Source: Spisula solida (Eukaryota; Mollusca; Bivalvia; Venerida; Mactridae). From it: DNA of 64,000 bases. This document shows, in pieces, positions 49,197 through 60,196 of the stretch (the first letter of the stretch is position 1; each line of letters begins with the position of its first letter). The DNA lies in assembly GCA_947247005.1 (NCBI GenBank), contig OX365944.1:6336501-6400500 (forward strand), read 5' to 3'. The notes below the pieces were generated by a model. The model had not been told where the DNA came from. It was given only the letters and a program-made list of their open reading frames with translations, and did not search any database. The translations under genes and the position numbers were made by a program.

Positions 49197-50592
49197 GTGT
49201 ATGCCACTATACTATTTTTCACTTCAATATTTCTAATAGAAATTCTTGACATACACGATGGTATTGACATTTTAATATTTTAAAAGGTAAGCCTACATTT
49301 CACGTCTAGGATCATATCATTTATTATTCATGAACTGGTGACTAGCTTATGTGGAAGTACAAATGTATATACATGTACATGTAGTCTGATCTTATGTGAA
49401 AATTAGTATACTTTACATAAAAACAGTTTTCAACAGAATCAAAGGTTATCAATTTGTCATGTTTATAATATTCTGAATTCTCTGAAGCAGTACATTTTCA
49501 GAGCACCTTTATATGTAGTTTGTTTTTCAAGAAGCTCCTATATTCGTTTAGTCTCACAAACAGCCAAATTATGTGTCTCAAATACTTAGTTGCTCAGATG
49601 CACATGACGAGTGCACTATTTTACCGTGGACCGGACGGAGAGAAAAGGTTGAACACGAAAGAGAGCACGTGAAAGTTCGGGCGTGATTGAATATTAATTA
49701 CCCTCTCCTTCATATCCTTAATAACATTTGGCATTTATCAGTAACGTAATCAGATAATAATCACTATACATGCATCATTGCAAAGAAAACGGGAGAAGTA
49801 TGATCTTTGATCATTGGCTGTGGTGTTCCACAAGTGCGAACTTCAGAATTCTTTATGATTCGATAGCTTGATGCTAATGAATGATAACTTGGTATATAAG
49901 ACAGTGCTTCACATTGAACAGGAAATGTCAGGAAATATCGGGCACGGTTATAAATACAAAATCGTCACCTCAATTCCAGAATATTCTAAGTCTACAAAAG
50001 TTCATTTTGAGAAAATAGACTTTAAAGATTTTGACCTATCGATATCAGTAACTACAGACAGAACAAAATTGCACAGTAAATTTATTGTTTATATTTAATG
50101 TCACAAAAGAAACCCATATATTATATCTTGTACATGTAACGTGTATGCATGCACGACGAAAAGTAAGACGTTCAATTTTGCCTATGTGTGGTCACGTGAT
50201 GTATCCAAGACAACCGACAGTGGTTGGTACAACGTCACTTGCTCCGTTGGCCCAACGACGTATATCACCTAACAACTGGCTTTCTACTTATGGTAGATCA
50301 CTATTTGCATTACTTTTGTATTAAATTGATAGTTTGCACGTATAAGATTTTAGAAGGCTAACAAAGCAGGTGTGTGTTCACCATCATGTTCAAACATCTC
50401 ATGAAAACATTGTTCAAACTGCAGCACACTTTCAGAAAGCACGCAAGATGTTTTATATATTTTTCTTTCTAAAAAACAAGCGCACAAATGTGGCATTGCA
50501 TTTTGGAACGATTTGAATGGCATATTTGCTTTTTATATGATCTCCAGTTTAATAGTGCCATTGTTACAGTACACGAATATCGGTTGCCAGCG

Positions 50593-50884
50593 TGTGTATA
50601 CAGAAGTCACAGGAGAAACTGGTACCAATATCGGATGCAAGGGGTGTGTATACGTTAGTCACACACTGAATAATTGGTACGAATATCGGATACAAGGGGG
50701 TTTATACGTTAGTCACACACTGAATAATTGGTACGAATATCGGATACAAGGGGGTTTATACGTTAGTCACACACTGAATAATTGGTACGAATATCGGATA
50801 CAAGGGTGTTTATACGTTAGTCACACACTGAATAATTGGTACGAATATCGGATACAAGGGGGTTTATACGTTAGTCACACAAAG
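50593..50884 (+). repeat. 54-bp tandem array, about five copies
   Basis: TATACGTTAGTCACACACTG recurs at 50649, 50703, 50757, 50811 and 50865, exactly 54 bp apart, with a diverged first unit at about 50595. Central copies are almost identical. The period is a multiple of three, so a plus-strand frame (about 50513-51007) shows five 18-residue repeats (YVSHTLNNWYEYRIQGGL). No family is recognised and I regard it as non-coding. Confidence 0.9.
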
Positions 50885-51768
50885 AATTGGATGCCTGTTA
50901 AGCCAAAATCACAGTATTTAATCAATGCTCGTGTTACAGAGGATCCTAGTTCTAGTCCCAGGTTTGACCGGTTATGGACATTGGTGGTGTTAATGTCCTC
51001 CACTTGAGGAGAGGTGCCAGTTGCTTAATGAAGAGCTACTTTTTTATTAATAATAAATAATTAAAATCGTACTCGTGTTTTATCGTAGAATAAAACATGA
51101 TCACGAGTCACGAGCTCGGATGCGTAGTTACATAATCACATGTGCGTAACATCCGAACAAGTGACCCATGATACTTTATTATAGATAAAATTCCGTTACA
51201 TAGTTATTATTTCGATTCTAACATAGCAAATATTCTGTATTTGACAGCACAGCAAGACACGATATGCGTTGCACTATTTTCTTTCCTCGAATCCTTACGT
51301 TATTTTGCAAGTTTAGCTGTGCTGTAACGTTAATTATAAACCTATTTGTACACAGGTAGTGTTGTTTGTGGTGTTAGAATTAATAATTAATGGCAAAAAA
51401 ACCAGTAAAGTCAATCAGCTGCCATAGTAGGCCTATTATTTTGTACCTTTTCTTGAGTATAGTTTTACTAAAGGGGTTAAACTGGTACTGACACCGGTGG
51501 TTAGATAGTGATCGAGTCAGCAACAATTATAAAATCATCGCATTTATTTTCACTGTAAAAAATAAGATCTTAATTGTTGGAAAGTTGAACAGCCGCTATA
51601 AATTTCGTTCACCATTTACCGTAAAAGCACGACAAACGCTGGTCTAAACTTAAATACTAAAACATAATTAATTTATTGTTGCTTTGAAAAATAATTTAAT
51701 TGCGTCTCTGCAAAACTGGTTAGTCCTTTATATTGCTTTATATATAAACGACATAAAATATTTCTCAC

Positions 51769-51920
51769 CTAAGTTTGTTTTTTCTCCTGATAATATTCTA
51801 CTGCTAAAACTGCGTTGTGTTTCCACCAAATGAAATATAACAAAACTCCAAATCTTCCGCCTTCTCTGTGAGACCTTTAAAATTCCTATTATTGCACACT
51901 AATTACGTCATTGGATAGTA
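51769..51920 (-). promoter_or_regulatory. Candidate IPMK promoter and non-coding first exon
   Basis: The minus strand has ACTTAG/GTGAGAAAT, a near-consensus donor, at 51769/51768. About 90 bp upstream is GGCGGAAG (51864-51857), an ETS-like site, and about 50 bp further TATCCAATGACGTAATT (about 51916-51900), which combines a CCAAT box and a CRE-like TGACGTAA. Such clusters are typical of TATA-less metazoan promoters. It is in the correct orientation and order for the missing 5' UTR exon implied by the acceptor at 45729. Inference only; no transcript seen. Confidence 0.4.
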
Positions 51921-52170
51921 TTGTCTGAGCTTATAATCTGGTGAATGAACATGTTTTACTTTCTATAGTCAGCTTATTCATGCCGCAAGGATTCAATGAG
52001 TAAAAACAAAGAGTATATGACAATACATGATAACCGAGCGTAAAGATAGTTATTGTTTTATCTATGTATTATTTCGACATGCATATGTGCCAAATTATTA
52101 TAAGATTATAAAACGGTATATCTTGCCCAAAACAAATTCAGTTATGCTTTTGGTATACATGTACATGTAT

Positions 52171-52508
52171 CAGGGGCTTAGCTAGAGGTTTTTGAATGTG
52201 TACGCAAGAAGGCTAGGGGGTCGGGGGCATGCTCCCCCGGAAACTTTTGTTTGATAGAACGTCTTTGGTGCGTTCTGGGGTGTTTTTTGCATCATCTTTT
52301 ACATTTTTTTACTGATAAAACCAGGTTTTTTTTGTTTGTATAAAGCTTTTTAAAAGTGTTTCTTAGAAATGCTGAAAATACTAAAGGCTTACTCCCTTAG
52401 GACGTAGGCATCAGTTTTTATAGCATTTTTAGATCATTTCTTTTTCAATTTTTAAGAAGCATGTGTACGCAGCTGCGTAATTTGCGTACATGTGGCTACG
52501 CGCCTGTG
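52171..52508. mobile_element. Possible TIR element (CAGGGGCTTAGCTAG ... GTGGCTACGCGCCTG)
   Basis: Left CAGGGGCTTAGCTAG and right GTGGCTACGCGCCTG are imperfect inverted repeats. Near the ends are GTGTACGCAAGAAGG and TTTGCGTACATG, also inverted. A GGGGGTCGGGGGCATGCTCC block lies at about 52216-52240. The interior has no coding frame. CAGGGGCGTAGC-type ends are widespread in animal genomes. Confidence 0.5.
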
Positions 52509-52614
52509 TATATAAAACTTCTCATTAGAATTGAATAAACATGAACAAAGGAACTTGAAATTCGCTGTCAATGAAACCACCAGTTGCGATTTATTCCCCG
52601 TATTCTCCTGTCAG

Positions 52615-53300
52615 TGTATTGTTTTATCAAAGCACTTACGGAAATTAACTTACGTTCAAATTTTAGGATCATTTTTGTGCGCTAGGAACAATTGTTCTAC
52701 TTGTATATGTAGCTCATGATAAACATAATAGTATGCTTATGAGAGACTGTGTGTGCTATGTACAATTATTTATGGGCGCATTTTTGTCAGTTGTTTGTAT
52801 ATAACATTGCTTATACGTACATGATATGAAAATGCATTTAAGAAGATTTGTACGTACCTTATTGATGTTGATGTATTTGTTACATACTCATGTATGTTAA
52901 TTTGTGTGCTGTTACATTGTATTGTAAATGTGTTATGATGCTCTCCATATGTGGAGGAAATACAATTATCTATCTTTAACAACTACTACATATTGGTGTT
53001 CAAATTTAAATTATTTATCATTCTTTAAAGGGACATGCCCTGGAACTGAAGTGTCTCGAATAGTAATCAAATCGGTATCATTTTAATACCTAAGACAAAT
53101 AATGAAAACCCTGTAAAAAAGGTACGAAATATTCTTTAACATGTTCTAAAAGGATTTGCAATTGGCCTACGAATAATGTATCTTTTAAAGAACTGCTAAC
53201 AGCCATAATTTCCCCAAATTCGTATTTGTTAAATTAAAAAGAAATTGAATTTGAACGTCTGTTTACAATTTTCACAAAGTGTTTTTGATAAAACAGTACC
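52615..53300 (+). mobile_element. Possible long or composite family B element
   Basis: TATTGTTTTATCAAAGCACT and TACGGAAATTAACTTACG at the left match the family B left end. GTGTTTTTGATAAAACAGTA and CC at the right match its right end, preceded by TTTGAACGTCTGTTTACAAT resembling the subterminal TTTGAGCGTAAC. The 600-bp middle is unrelated to the 238-bp copies. It may be a larger relative or two solo ends. Confidence 0.35.
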
Positions 53301-56185
53301 CACATATAGTCCAGATAGGATATTGTGACAGTGACGTTGCAGTTTATGTGTACGCAAAAAATCACAACATTGTCTAAACAGGTAGAACGAAGTTAAGTAT
53401 GTTAGTTTATCATTGAAATTATAGTTGTTTGTACAGTATAAGCCTTTATAATTGGCTTTACACCTTTATAGTGGACTCGACCGTATTTTTTATCCTGATT
53501 GGACTATAGGCCATGCACGAGTATTGCCCCCTTTTGAGCAGTTATATATGCCGAACTACATATGTGTAACAGGGTCACTATTCCACATTGTACCATCACA
53601 TTATCATTCAATAAACCTGATAAATCACCACTCATCTGCATGTAAACATAATTATACCATTACGGGCCTCAACATACGGCATGTTCACCCTGTGACATTT
53701 GGCGCCTGTGTTTTAATTTATTTCTACTCTCTGAAATTTGGGACGCCGCATGCAACAAGATACTAATTTCAAAGTAAAAGATACAAGTCAATATCTACTA
53801 GTAAACAGAAACATATATTTTACAAAATGTACTTCACTGACTCGGTACCCATGCTGACAAATAGCCATACGATCATTTTTTTCTCATGTGCAACGATATA
53901 GAACTGACACATTAGCCGTTCTTGTCTATTTTAAGATACTATATATCATCTTTAAAATCAAATCTTAATTATATGAACACAAATGGTCCATTATCAAGAC
54001 AAATGCACATCTTTTGGTGTGGACACATATGTGTATATATAATAGAACTTGACTGCAATTCGAAGTCATTATCGAAAACATATTGGAACAAAATAGCCTT
54101 TATAAATTAAATTTAACGTTTTGTATGATGGTTATTTCATATGGTTTTAATGTATTGAATTTCAGATGTCACATTTTTTCTCGAGGAACCAAAATCATTC
54201 TTTACTGAATTCCCTGATAGTTCAGATCTTTATAATGTTCCATAAAAAGAAGCATGTCGATTTTTCTGATTTTCTGATTAAATAGTTCTAGCCGGGCACG
54301 ACTTATCAGTGCTAGGTCAGGAACCAATTAACACCATGGAAAACAGACTGATATATCTAGACCAAGGCAAAAACATCTGCATTGGTGGTTACTTAATTAA
54401 TCAGTATAATACACATATACAAGCTTTTATTGTCTAACCATTTATAACGGTATTATCGATATCAATAAACTAAATAAATTACATTTGTTTAAAAGTCCTT
54501 TGTAATTAACGTATTTTTGTCTAAAACGTCTAAAGTAATTAAGTGTCACAGATAGATTTGTATAAGTCGGGTATCAATTAACACATTGCCTTATCATGCT
54601 GTTTCTGGTAGAAGAAACGACTTCTATCTTTACAATCTCTGTAAGATCATAGCAATATTTAGGTGCATATCATATTATTACTATTAATACATGTTTTGAT
54701 AAATAATGTCAAATGACAAAACACTGTTACTCGTCAATTTATTAACGGCCTAGTTAAATGTAAACGAAGTGCTGTGAAATAAACACATCTGTTACTTGAA
54801 AATATAATTATGAAATGAACATGCAACCTTTTCGCAATTAATTTCAACTAGGCCCTACTTCGTAAAATTATACAGTGAAATACTTTTAATTTATTTAAAT
54901 ATAATTTTCTTTGGCTAAGTTTCATATATGTTCCATCAGTGATAGAGTAGCAACGTAATTACCGTTACACCACTATATACTGAGTACCAGTAGTTGGTGT
55001 GAATCTTGTTGACTGCTAATACTAATAAGAACGTTGAGTGCTTAAGTGTCAGTTACTTCATGGGTCATTTTCAGAATAAAAAGGAAGCAAGAAGAAACGG
55101 TGCTATTTTACTGAATTTTCATATATTACTTTATTATCATATGTTTAACCTGGTAGTATCAACATTGAAGTGTTATGTCAAACCAAAGGCGTTCAATAAA
55201 CGCTTAAAGTGTGCAGATTTGTCGACTTGGAACGTTTCTGCTACAGAATGTATATAGTATATGAAGGGAAAATAGTGGGTCAATTAAACAAAAAAAGGAA
55301 GCAAGAATATATACAGTAATAACGAATAGAATTATACTGTTGGATAGATAAAGAATTAAACAATACGGTGATATCAACACTATTGTCACAGTATCAGGCA
55401 AAAATGGTTTAAATAAGCATTTATTAATTTGTTCCTATATGTTTCTATGTAAAAATCAGCATCGGTCAGGTCTTGATTACTTATCAGTCGGTCTAGCATA
55501 TACGGTCAGATGGTGGTAATGATAACAGCCGAATGATGAAAATAGTTTAACATGGGCGGTACCATTTGATTGTTGCAGAATATGTCATATAGCATTTGTT
55601 TACTGAAGGACGGACATCACTCATTACCGTAATGTACCAGTAACAATAACAAGGTATGAGGATCGGTCCTGTAACATCCGTGATCGTTTTCTGGCATCTT
55701 CACAAAATCCGTGATTGGTAAGGGCACGTGGTAGCTTGTTTACAAAAACAGGTGTACGTTCGTACATGGTACAATGGGCGAAATATCGTGTACAAACATA
55801 TTGAAGCCGGCATGTTCTTTTTGTTGTTTTACATAGATGATGTAATCGATTATCTGATAGGTCCATCTCACGAGCGGTAATATGTAGATGGTGACGTCAG
55901 ATTGGATTAGTACAGTTTGAGAGAAATTTTGTGTACATGTACATGTGTTCCCGGAACTTACTTACCGGTGCAATATCAAGTTTTTATATATATGCATGTT
56001 TATATAGTATAGTGTGGTTAATCAAGTTCCTGGTGAAAATACACTGGCAGACAATTCGAGAATGATATTCAATGGATAACCAGAAAGCCCTAAAAAAGTT
56101 TGTATTAATTCATTTCAGGTTGATGGTGAAACAAGTTTTAATACTTTGTATTAATCCCTCTAGAGACCTCATTATCATTGGTATC
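53301..56185. other. No gene seen
   Basis: AT-rich DNA upstream of IPMK. Several open frames of 60-104 residues occur (for example 53452-53766 plus, 55006-55257 plus, 55624-55866 minus) without recognisable motifs, neighbours or splice structure. Confidence 0.45.
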
Positions 56186-56389
56186 CACCCACGAGAATGA
56201 CCCACGAGAATGACCCACGAGAATGAGGGGAGGGAAGCACCCACGAGAATGAGGGGAGGGAAGCACTCACGAGAATAAGGGGAGGGAAACACCCACGAGA
56301 ATGAGGGGAGGGAAGCACCCACGAGAATGAGGGGGAACACCCACGAGAATGCGGAGAGGGCAACACCCACGAGAATGAGGGGAGGGAGG
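56186..56389. repeat. 26-bp minisatellite, about seven copies
   Basis: Unit CACCCACGAGAATGAGGGGA plus GGGAAG, preceded by two short 12-bp CCACGAGAATGA units and including one 20-bp unit. Minus-strand frames through it read an SFSWV-type repeat and are not genes. Confidence 0.95.
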
Positions 56390-56804
56390 TCAATGTCCCT
56401 GGGAGATTCAGGGTCATTCTGTGTATTAAGGTATACGATCTGATAGCAGTGAAATTACTATGTAATTATATATAATTTATTTGTCATAGTGTAGTTGGCC
56501 CAACATTTAGCGCGTGTCATGATGTAAGGCTTACGGCAAACAGCGAAGATTGATGGTGACATACATGTATATAATAATTCACTGAAATATCGTGTTACGT
56601 GTGCAAACTTTACGTCAATACCATGCTTAATCATCATGATTGAGGTACACTTAATGGCACTTCTAACTAAACACTTATATTTGTTTATATTTTCTTATTA
56701 CTATTGGGACAAAATTTCGAATAATAATAAATAAATGATTTATTGATGCTTCCTCCAGTTTTTATATTATTCCAACTTAACCGATATACTGTGAGGTGAA
56801 AATA

Positions 56805-56982
56805 CAGTACAACCTCTGTAGAACAACATTCTTTTGAAGCTGCAAATGTTGGCCGTTGTACAGAGGTTGTTGCTATACATAGGTTTAATTTATGGTAAAT
56901 ATCAGCTTAGGGAAATTTTGAAGGTGTTCTTATAGAGACGGGTTGTCGCTGTGCAGAGGGCTGCTCTGGAGAGGTTGTACTG
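56805..56982. mobile_element. TA-flanked TIR element (CAGTACAACCTCT), 178 bp
   Basis: CAGTACAACCTCTGTAGAA at the left and CTCTGGAGAGGTTGTACTG at the right are inverted. TA flanks both ends (56803-56804 and 56983-56984). Two internal GTACAGAGGTTGTTGC / CTGTGCAGAGGGCTGC phrases repeat the end sequence. TA target and CAGT start suggest a Tc1/mariner-pogo type MITE. Confidence 0.75.
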
Positions 56983-57007
56983 TACATGTAATTTCAAAAT
57001 TTTAATG

Positions 57008-57096
57008 TTTAGCATCCCCGACATGCCGAGATTCGAACCAGGAATCTTCGGATTTGTAGTCGAGAGCGCTTAACTACTCGACTACTGTTCCAATCA
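57008..57096 (-). mobile_element. tRNA-like SINE head or tRNA pseudogene
   Basis: Minus strand: GTAGTCGAGTAGTTAAGCGC (A-box-like), then CCTGGTTCGAATCTCGG (B box GGTTCGAATC) about 40 bp on. No full cloverleaf with paired acceptor ends could be built by eye. Confidence 0.5.
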
Positions 57097-57734
57097 TCTT
57101 ATAACACGCAGTTCAAATTAAGTGTACACTATCTTGAACCCACTACTCAATGAAGTGCACAACAGTAGAAATAAATAACGAACCAATAAAGTGGCAGACA
57201 GAATGACCAAACAAGTTGAATGATGACGAAAAAAACAAGTACTTTTTAGTATTTCCTGGTCAGTCAAACTCGCCCTAAGGTCGTGGCAACATATTGTAAA
57301 ATGCGGATCTTTTATGATATTCTGAATCAATCGTACGAGTTGTTCAACACTCGATGCGAGTGTGTCAGAAAACACGGAAACATGATATATTCCATTCACA
57401 GTTTTTCCGTAACAGTTGATCGACAAAGCCTTGAATTGTTATGGCAACACTTCTTTCACGTAATACGAGTATATCCATTATGAAAACTGGAATTATTCTA
57501 GGTCATACGATAATGATAAGTCGATATAGTTCAACTGATGAGTCCAAGTGAATGCAGACGTATCTAAAAGCAATGCATTTTCAATTGAAGCATAGATGTC
57601 TAGATTATACCATCATTTTTTAATTTAAAATGGAAAAGAAAATAAATCAAATAATCAAAATGCATAGGCATATTTTATAGTTAGTAATATCGAAAAGGTT
57701 GCAAGGGACATACGTCAGTGGAGATGTTTATGTT
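57097..57734. other. No supported gene; two overlapping unmatched frames
   Basis: A 102-residue minus frame (57118-57426) overlaps a plus frame starting with GTG at 57283. Base composition around 57260-57480 is less AT-rich than the flanks. Neither translation contains a motif I know, and no splice or promoter context supports either. Confidence 0.35.
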
Positions 57735-58070
57735 TATTTGCTTTTATTTATCCTCGCCACCGGATAATCCATATGGGCGAGGCCCCCAGAAGAGGTTAGT
57801 CACTTTAATGTTTGGGGGATAGTGCATGATACAGAAGATGCTCCAGTTCCAGAAGCATCCCTGGTTCTTTTACGTGCCGATGTAAAGCATCATACACGGG
57901 ACCTCGCTTAACGTCTCGTCCGAAAGACTGTTAGTAAGTTTAGTTATGTTAGGTGGGAAACACTGAAGAGCATTTCTATTTTGACCGTCTGGAGTAGGGA
58001 TCGAACCCACAACCTTCAGATCAGCAGTCAGTAGCCCTTACCACTAGACCACTTGTCCACCTATCGTCAG
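57735..58070 (-). mobile_element. tRNA-derived SINE with a long conserved-looking body
   Basis: Minus strand head: GGTCTAGTGGTAAGGGCTAC (A box), GTGGGTTCGATCCCTACTCC (B box, about 58003-57992). The body includes GTCTTTCGGACGAGACGTTA, AGCGAGGTCCCGTGTATGAT, AAAAGAACCAGGGATGCTTC and ends CCGGTGGCGAGGATAAATA. This body may belong to one of the conserved SINE core superfamilies described across animals. Which one cannot be told without alignment. Confidence 0.7.
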
Positions 58071-58529
58071 TGGAGAGACCTGGTAGCAGCCTTGTGTACC
58101 AGTGGACACGAAGAGGATTTAAGTAAGTAACAGTATTACATATAGAAGCTGTCGAGAGAAGTCTGAAAAGTTGGTCTGGCTTCCTGTTTGTCGTTTTTTG
58201 TGTGTTTTTATCGTATATTCTGTGTGATTATGATGTCATTTTTAAATGTCCAAAGGAGTCCCAGAATTGCAGGTAACGTGATAGTGAATACCCAATATTT
58301 TGCTTTGTTTGTTTAAATTCTGGGATAACGCCGTTTTCAACAATTTCTCAATTTTATCACAGGAACCTGGGTTCTGTGGTTATATACGGTGGCCAACTAG
58401 TTTGACTGAACTTTTTCCTGACCAGAACTAACTCTCACACAGCAACTTCTGCATTGTTGTCATGGAAGGGTATTAAACTATGATAGCCGGTTTACAAATC
58501 CAGCGCACTAACCATTGGACAACGGTCGT

Positions 58530-58670
58530 GACTCATCGTTGTGTGCCTCCGTAGCTCAATGGTTAGCGCGCTTGTCGTTTAATCTGGCGACCCGGGTTCA
58601 AATACGGGTTGAGGTACTCATATGCCTGCCATATTTCAGCAGAAAGTTGACTGGCAAAGAAAGGCAGAAA
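58530..58670 (+). mobile_element. tRNA-like SINE head
   Basis: CTCCGTAGCTCAATGGTTAG (A box region) is followed by ACCCGGGTTCAAATACGGGT (T-arm-like, stem ACCCG/CGGGT). The anticodon arm does not pair and the T loop is irregular, so it is not a functional tRNA. A short duplication follows: AGAAAGTTGACTGGCAAAGA then AGAAAGCTGACTGGCAATTA. The 92-residue open frame covering it is not a gene. Confidence 0.6.
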
Positions 58671-58704
58671 GCTGACTGGCAATTAAAGAATATGCTCGGT
58701 ATTT

Positions 58705-59031
58705 ATGCACCAGTGAATATTTTGCCCGCCCGGGTGGGGACCCAGGGGGAATTAGACATTTTCAATTTTTTTATGGCTAAATCCCCACCCTAGAGACAAT
58801 GCTTACTGTCTAAATCCCCACCATGGGGCAGTTTTAAATTATCAGGGTACTTTAATAAAAACACGAATTAAAGTATTACTGTCGTTTTTCTAGTTGTCAA
58901 AATTTCCGGACCAAAGTCTATTTCCCGGGACTCGGAGTCGATTAGGTTGTCTAATTCCCGTCTGCCGGGAATATTTGTCTGTCTAATTCCCCCTGTATCC
59001 CCCCGGGCGGGTATAATATTGACTGGTGCAT
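58705..59031. mobile_element. TIR element with long GC-rich inverted ends (327 bp)
   Basis: Left ATGCACCAGTGAATATTTTG, CCCGCCCGGG, then CAGGGGGAATTAGAC. Right GTCTAATTCCCCCTGT, CCCCCCGGGCGGGT, then ATAATATTGACTGGTGCAT. The two arms match over about 55-60 bp. Inside are further inverted phrases (AAATCCCCACC twice; TTCCCG...CGGGAA). No coding capacity. Confidence 0.8.
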
Positions 59032-59454
59032 TAATTGAATGTCAACTATACTAATGACGCACGTGTATATTAGCTTCTTTTGGAATGAGTATCCATCCGG
59101 TTAGTGACGTCATGGCAAAGTTATTAACGCATAGGTGTACGTTATGTACCTTAATAGCATACTTATGTTAAGTATAAATGGAAACATAGATAATGTGTAC
59201 GGAACCAGTCAGCTACTATCTCATGACGTCATTACTAACTGGCTGTACCTGATAATAAAAATTCACAAGTCCTGCTACGTGCTATGAACACAGTTCTTAG
59301 AAGTGTTAACCAGACGTACCTTCGTGGCATTTGTAACTCTTTGAGGTCAGAAAAAACGGTGAAACCATTGATAATGAAGGACATTTACATAACTTCAATA
59401 CCAGCATTGCATAACTGACTCGTATCGCATGGAATCAACGCATGGAATGAGCAA
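59032..59454. other. No gene seen
   Basis: Moderately AT-rich spacer. Contains TGACGTCA-like palindromes (GTGACGTCATGG at about 59104, ATGACGTCATTAC at about 59223). No coding frame. Confidence 0.4.
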
Positions 59455-59692
59455 GGTACTGTTTTATCAAAGCACTTACGGAAATCGTAAACTTACGATC
59501 AGCTTTGAATTTTTTATCGACTGTTAACAATTATAAAGTGTGATAAATAGAGCTGCAATACTAATTATGATTCAATTAACGAACTACTACAAACCATATC
59601 CGTCTGAAATGTGCAGTTGTTAAAGAAATATGAAGAATCTAAATTTGAGCGTAACTATAAGTTTTTCGTAAGTGCTTTGATAAAACAGTACC
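59455..59692 (+). mobile_element. TIR element family B, full-length copy (238 bp)
   Basis: GGTACTGTTTTATCAAAGCA then CTTACGGAAA at the left; TTTTCGTAAGTGCTTTGATA then AAACAGTACC at the right. TIRs are about 30 bp. The TCGTAAACTTACGA palindrome sits just inside the left arm. Same length and orientation as the copy at 30687. No coding capacity. Confidence 0.85.
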
Positions 59693-60196
59693 CAGGGGCT
59701 CCGAATTATGAGTAAACTTAAACGTGTACGTATTAAAAGTACATATTGTCACCCAAGCTGTATGTACACGCGGTGTATTTGCTTTGCAGTTTTGAAAGAA
59801 ATTGATATTGACGTCGATTCTGGTGACTTTTTGGTGTTCCTTTGTAAATTAATTTCTAACTATAAAACTATATACATATATGAGAAAGTTCAACGTCAAT
59901 AAGATCACCCTTAAGGATTTTGAAAGCTGGTGAATATTTACTTTTAAAATCTAGTCACTTCAACTTCAATCAACTTCAATATTTTATTTGACGTAAACAT
60001 ATAAAATGTTTATTGCCAATGCAATAATAATAATGTGGCAAGTTGAAAATTTTAACAAAAACATATATACATGTACAAAAAGACAAAAGACAAGATGAAT
60101 ATATACAAATATGCAAACAATCATATATGGTAAGCAGTGTATTTTGAGAAAAGTGTGGATATTTAATGCGTACTGTTAATTTAACCAATTAAATTT

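Larger units (their letters stand above)
45729..51768 (-). other. Putative 5' UTR intron of IPMK (about 6 kb)
   Basis: Bounded by the acceptor at 45729 and the candidate donor at 51768. It contains a CA microsatellite, two SINE relics, a family H repeat, a GGGGTTGAATAAGC tandem, paired palindromes and the 54-bp array. 47884-48823 and 49197-50592 have small unmatched open frames (48463-48699 and 49868-50098, plus strand) that I do not recognise. 45840-46200 and 46250-46860 show nothing. Confidence 0.45.

Noticed and set aside
55624..55866. An 80-codon minus-strand frame rich in Cys and Arg
   Set aside because: No motif spacing typical of a zinc finger, no promoter or splice context.
57118..57483. 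Overlapping frames on both strands, 102 and 66 codons
   Set aside because: The plus frame starts with GTG, neither has a known motif, and overlap on opposite strands makes at least one false. Left as unassigned.
58515..58793. A tRNA gene and a 92-codon frame
   Set aside because: The A and B boxes are present but the anticodon arm does not pair and the T loop is irregular. The frame reads through a SINE head and the inverted arm of another element.
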